A stretch of DNA of 9,514 nucleotides from assembly GCA_947372575.1 (NCBI GenBank), contig CANBUF010000045.1:1-9514 (forward strand). The letters are read 5' to 3'. The stretch's first letter is position 1. Every line of letters starts with the position of its first letter. The notes below the pieces were generated by a model. That model did not search any database, was not told the origin of the DNA, and saw nothing but the letters and a program-made list of their open reading frames with translations. The position numbers and the translations under genes are program-made. The stretch is from Alcaligenaceae bacterium. Lineage in GTDB: Bacteria; Pseudomonadota; Gammaproteobacteria; Burkholderiales; Burkholderiaceae. Positions 7,276-9,514 of the stretch are shown in pieces.

Positions 7276-8111
7276 GTCAGCTTGACCTCTTGCTAACGGA
7301 TGCAGACACCCCTCAACCGGGGTGGACCATTGCACCCGTTACGCTTGCGCCCGATGCAAAATGGCGACTACTTAAACACGGTGATCAGACGGTCGGATTC
7401 GTACTGATGCGTTCACGACGCCGAAGCATTGGATTCGTAATCGGTGAAGAGGGCTTGCGCGTCACCGCTCCGAACTGGGTCACCTTGCAGCAAATAGACG
7501 CCGCAGTGATCGAAAAGATGCCATGGATCCTGAATAAGCTTAAGGACTGGCAAGCACGCAAGGAGCAGCTCGCCATGGCGCACACGCGCTGGCAGTCGGG
7601 CGGCGAACTCCCCTATATGGGCTGCAAAATCATCTTGCGCAGTGGTGTACCGGGTCCGCATGTGCCCCATGGCTCTCCATATTTCGATGGTGACGCCAAC
7701 GCCCCACTGCCAGGTCAATCTCTCTGGCTGCCACTGCCTCAGGATGCCGACGCCAACCGGATGCGCGACATGACACAAGCCTGGCTGCAGTCTCGGGCAC
7801 GGGTGTGGTTTGATCTGCGGCTCAAACACTACCTGGCTCAAACGGGCCTGCAAATCCGCCAGTGGCGACTGTCTTCAGCTGCGACGAGATGGGGCTCGTG
7901 CACCAGTGATGGCAACATCATGCTGAACTGGCGCCTGATCCACTTCGCACCGATGGTGATCGACTATGTCATTGCCCACGAACTCGCCCATCTGCGCGAA
8001 ATGAATCACAGCCACGATTTCTGGGCTGAGGTCCAGCAACTCTATCCGGATTACCATACTGCGCGCCAAATGCTCAATAAGCACACTCCTGATGGCGTGC
8101 CTGAAATCTAA
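7272..8111 (+). CDS. YgjP-like (DUF45) zinc metallopeptidase-domain protein
   Basis: This 279-residue protein belongs to the YgjP/SprT-like DUF45 family. The zinc site is HELAH at 236-240 with a third ligand H246 in MNHSHDFW. The block WRLSSAATRWGSCTSDGNI (198-216) is the other family hallmark, and RSRRRSIGFVIGEEGLRV (48-65) is the usual N-terminal strand region. It is predicted cytoplasmic, with no signal peptide or membrane segment. E. coli YgjP is reported as a UTP pyrophosphatase; whether that holds here is unknown, and a peptidase role is equally unproven. It seems longer than many relatives, with an N-terminal extension of about 40 residues and a Gly/Pro-rich insert around 125-150. The ATG overlaps the plsC stop by 4 nt with only a weak upstream SD, so translation is probably coupled. 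It is the last gene of the packed operon. Confidence 0.88.
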   Translation: MSQLDLLLTDADTPQPGWTIAPVTLAPDAKWRLLKHGDQTVGFVLMRSRRRSIGFVIGEEGLRVTAPNWVTLQQIDAAVIEKMPWILNKLKDWQARKEQLAMAHTRWQSGGELPYMGCKIILRSGVPGPHVPHGSPYFDGDANAPLPGQSLWLPLPQDADANRMRDMTQAWLQSRARVWFDLRLKHYLAQTGLQIRQWRLSSAATRWGSCTSDGNIMLNWRLIHFAPMVIDYVIAHELAHLREMNHSHDFWAEVQQLYPDYHTARQMLNKHTPDGVPEI

Positions 8112-8119
8112 GCAGCCAG

Positions 8120-8129
8120 ACGCATGCGT
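8120..8129. repeat. 10-bp perfect palindrome upstream of gloA
   Basis: ACGCATGCGT is its own reverse complement and ends 3 bp before the TATGAT -10 hexamer, abutting the TG of the extended -10. The position would suit a regulator site, though short CG-rich palindromes occur by chance. Confidence 0.45.
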
Positions 8130-8138
8130 TGTTATGAT
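8130..8138 (+). promoter_or_regulatory. Extended -10 promoter element for gloA
   Basis: TGTTATGAT combines the TGn extension with a five-of-six -10 hexamer, 51 nt before the gloA start. No good -35 is seen, which an extended -10 can tolerate. It implies that gloA, and probably the gene after it, can be transcribed independently of the glyQ operon. Confidence 0.5.
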
Positions 8139-8189
8139 CAGTTCTGCGTTTAAGCCAAGCCCCAATCTCCCATTAGCTAAGGAACCATA

Positions 8190-8579
8190 ATGCGAATTCT
8201 TCACACCATGTTGCGCGTCGGCAATCTTGAACAATCGATTGCGTTCTATACCAAGGTGCTTGGCATGCACGTATTGCGCAGCACAGAGTACCCCACTGGC
8301 CGCTTTACCAACACCTTTGTTGGGTATCAAGATGAAAGCGCAGGCCCTGCGCTGGAGCTGACCTACAACTGGGATACAGATGCCTACGATCTGGGTACAG
8401 CTTATGGCCATATCGCTCTCGAAGTCGAAAATGCCTACGATGCCTGTGACCGGATTCGTGCGCTTGGCGGCAAAGTCTCCCGTGAAGCAGGACCGATGAA
8501 GCATGGCACAACTGTCATCGCCTTTGTCGAAGATCCTGATGGCTACAAAATTGAATTAATCCAGAAAAAAACAGCCTGA
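8190..8579 (+). CDS. gloA: Glyoxalase I (lactoylglutathione lyase)
   Basis: GloA isomerises the hemithioacetal of methylglyoxal and glutathione to S-lactoylglutathione, the first step of cytoplasmic methylglyoxal detoxification. At 129 residues it has the length of the short bacterial nickel-type enzyme. All four metal ligands fall at the E. coli numbering: H5, E56, H74 and E122. The motifs [20 protein letters not shown] (7-26) and [14 protein letters not shown] (112-125) are family hallmarks, and the absence of the longer insertions of zinc-type enzymes points to a Ni/Co form. AAGGA at 8179-8183 lies 6 nt before the ATG. It follows the ygjP-like gene after 78 bp with its own candidate promoter. 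Confidence 0.97.
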   Translation: MRILHTMLRVGNLEQSIAFYTKVLGMHVLRSTEYPTGRFTNTFVGYQDESAGPALELTYNWDTDAYDLGTAYGHIALEVENAYDACDRIRALGGKVSREAGPMKHGTTVIAFVEDPDGYKIELIQKKTA

Positions 8580-8598
8580 GCAGGTTCACACGCCCACC

Positions 8599-9514
8599 AT
8601 GCTGAACATTCTCTGGCTAAGCTTCTTTCTGATTGCTGCGGTATCCTCAGTCCTGCAATGGCTGGTGCTGGGGAACAGTGATATTTTTGGAAAGATGGTG
8701 GCCAGCCTTTTTGACATGGCTGCTTTGTCCGTACAGTTGATGGTAATCCTGTTCGGAACACTGACACTATGGCTGGGCTTTTTACGAATCGCAGAATCTG
8801 CCGGAATGGTGGCGGCCCTGGCACGCTGGCTCGGCCCCCTCTTTGCCAGGCTCATGCCTGGCGTGCCCAGAGGCCATCCTGCCATCGGTCTGATCACTCT
8901 GAATTTTGCAGCGAATGCCCTAGGTCTGGATAACGCGGCTACACCGATCGGTCTGCGCGCCATGCGCGAGTTGCAGGCGCTGAACCCGGACCCCGAAACA
9001 GCGACTAACGCGCAAATTCTTTTTCTGGTTCTGAATGCCTCCTCACTGACGTTAATCCCGGTGAGTATTTTCATGTACCGCCTGCAGCAGGGTGCGCCTG
9101 ATCCTACACTGATCTTCTTGCCCATCCTTCTGGCCACAAGCGCTTCGACCTTAACTGGCTTTCTGTCCGTTTCATTCATGCAACGTCTGCCCTTGCGCGA
9201 TCCGGTTGTCCTCATGTGGATCTTTGGTATCGCACTCTTTTTAGGCAGCATCATGGCGGGCGCCCTGAGTCTGAGTACAGCAGCACTTGCTCACATTTCC
9301 TCACTGACTGGCAATCTTGTGTTGTTCGGAATTATTGTGACCTTTGTCGCTGTGGGTGCCTGGAAAAAACTAGACGTCTACGAAGCCTTTCTTGCAGGCG
9401 CACGCGAAGGCTTTGATATCGCCAAAGACTTGCTCCCTTATCTGGTCGCCATGCTTTGCGCTGTCGGCGTTCTGCGCGCCTCAGGTGCGCTGGATATTGC
9501 ACTGGACGGCATCC
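8599..9514 (+). CDS. Fused SpmA-SpmB type nucleoside-recognition-domain membrane protein; 3' end outside the window
   Basis: An open frame of 305 codons runs from ATG 8599 to the right edge without a stop. It encodes a very hydrophobic inner-membrane protein with segments at roughly 2-22, 46-66, 140-160, 170-190, 205-225, 240-255 and 278-295. The SpmA hallmark is LNFAANALGLDNAATPIGLRAM (split here as LNFAANALGL 101-110 and DNAATPIGLRAM 111-122). A second, SpmB-like Gate (nucleoside recognition) domain begins near 240, with KKLDVYEAFLAGAREGF (256-272) and LLPYLVAMLCAVGVL (278-292). The two Bacillus spore-maturation genes are therefore fused into one frame. The substrate is not known; transport or sensing of a small molecule is a guess. 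The ATG is 19 nt after the gloA stop with only a weak AGG upstream, so it is likely co-transcribed with gloA. Confidence 0.88.
   Translation, partial: MLNILWLSFFLIAAVSSVLQWLVLGNSDIFGKMVASLFDMAALSVQLMVILFGTLTLWLGFLRIAESAGMVAALARWLGPLFARLMPGVPRGHPAIGLITLNFAANALGLDNAATPIGLRAMRELQALNPDPETATNAQILFLVLNASSLTLIPVSIFMYRLQQGAPDPTLIFLPILLATSASTLTGFLSVSFMQRLPLRDPVVLMWIFGIALFLGSIMAGALSLSTAALAHISSLTGNLVLFGIIVTFVAVGAWKKLDVYEAFLAGAREGFDIAKDLLPYLVAMLCAVGVLRASGALDIALDGI

Noticed and set aside
8586..9254. Long open frame of 222 codons on the minus strand
   Set aside because: It lies wholly antisense to the well-supported SpmA-SpmB gene, its translation is Arg/Ser/Lys-rich with no recognisable motif, and it is a typical codon-bias shadow.

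Overview
The window reads as an ordinary chromosomal stretch of a Gram-negative betaproteobacterium, most likely order Burkholderiales and possibly family Alcaligenaceae. This rests on protein character: separate GlyQ and GlyS glycyl-tRNA synthetase subunits, a class I iron-sulfur fumarase of about 507 residues, a heptose-bisphosphate phosphatase of the LPS pathway, and a PlsC with the HQSAWE active-site variant that I associate with this order. GC content looks a little above one half by eye. No tRNA, rRNA, insertion sequence, phage gene or CRISPR array was seen.

Left part (1-2745): the 3' end of an APS kinase gene (cysC, or the kinase part of a cysNC fusion) runs rightward and converges, across a 99-bp repeat-flavoured gap, on a leftward pair. 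In transcription order that pair is a crotonase-family enoyl-CoA hydratase and then a class I fumarate hydratase, 30 bp apart and probably co-transcribed.

Middle (2746-2884): a 139-bp divergent intergenic region holds candidate -10 elements in both directions and an 8-bp inverted repeat with one mismatch.

Right part (2885-8111): a tightly packed rightward operon, glyQ-glyS-gmhB-plsC-ygjP-like. The junctions are a 1-nt overlap, a 4-nt overlap, a 7-nt gap and a 4-nt overlap, which suggests translational coupling. It joins glycine tRNA charging, LPS heptose synthesis, phosphatidic acid synthesis and a DUF45 zinc-metallopeptidase-like protein. After a 78-bp gap with a good extended -10 promoter come gloA (glyoxalase I) and, 19 bp later, a fused SpmA-SpmB type nucleoside-recognition-domain membrane protein that runs off the right edge.

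I did not find a convincing new biological system. The points most worth checking are small: two possible operator-like inverted repeats at promoters, the HX4E active-site variant in PlsC, the odd crotonase-fumarase pairing, and a fused 'spore maturation' protein in an apparent non-spore-former.
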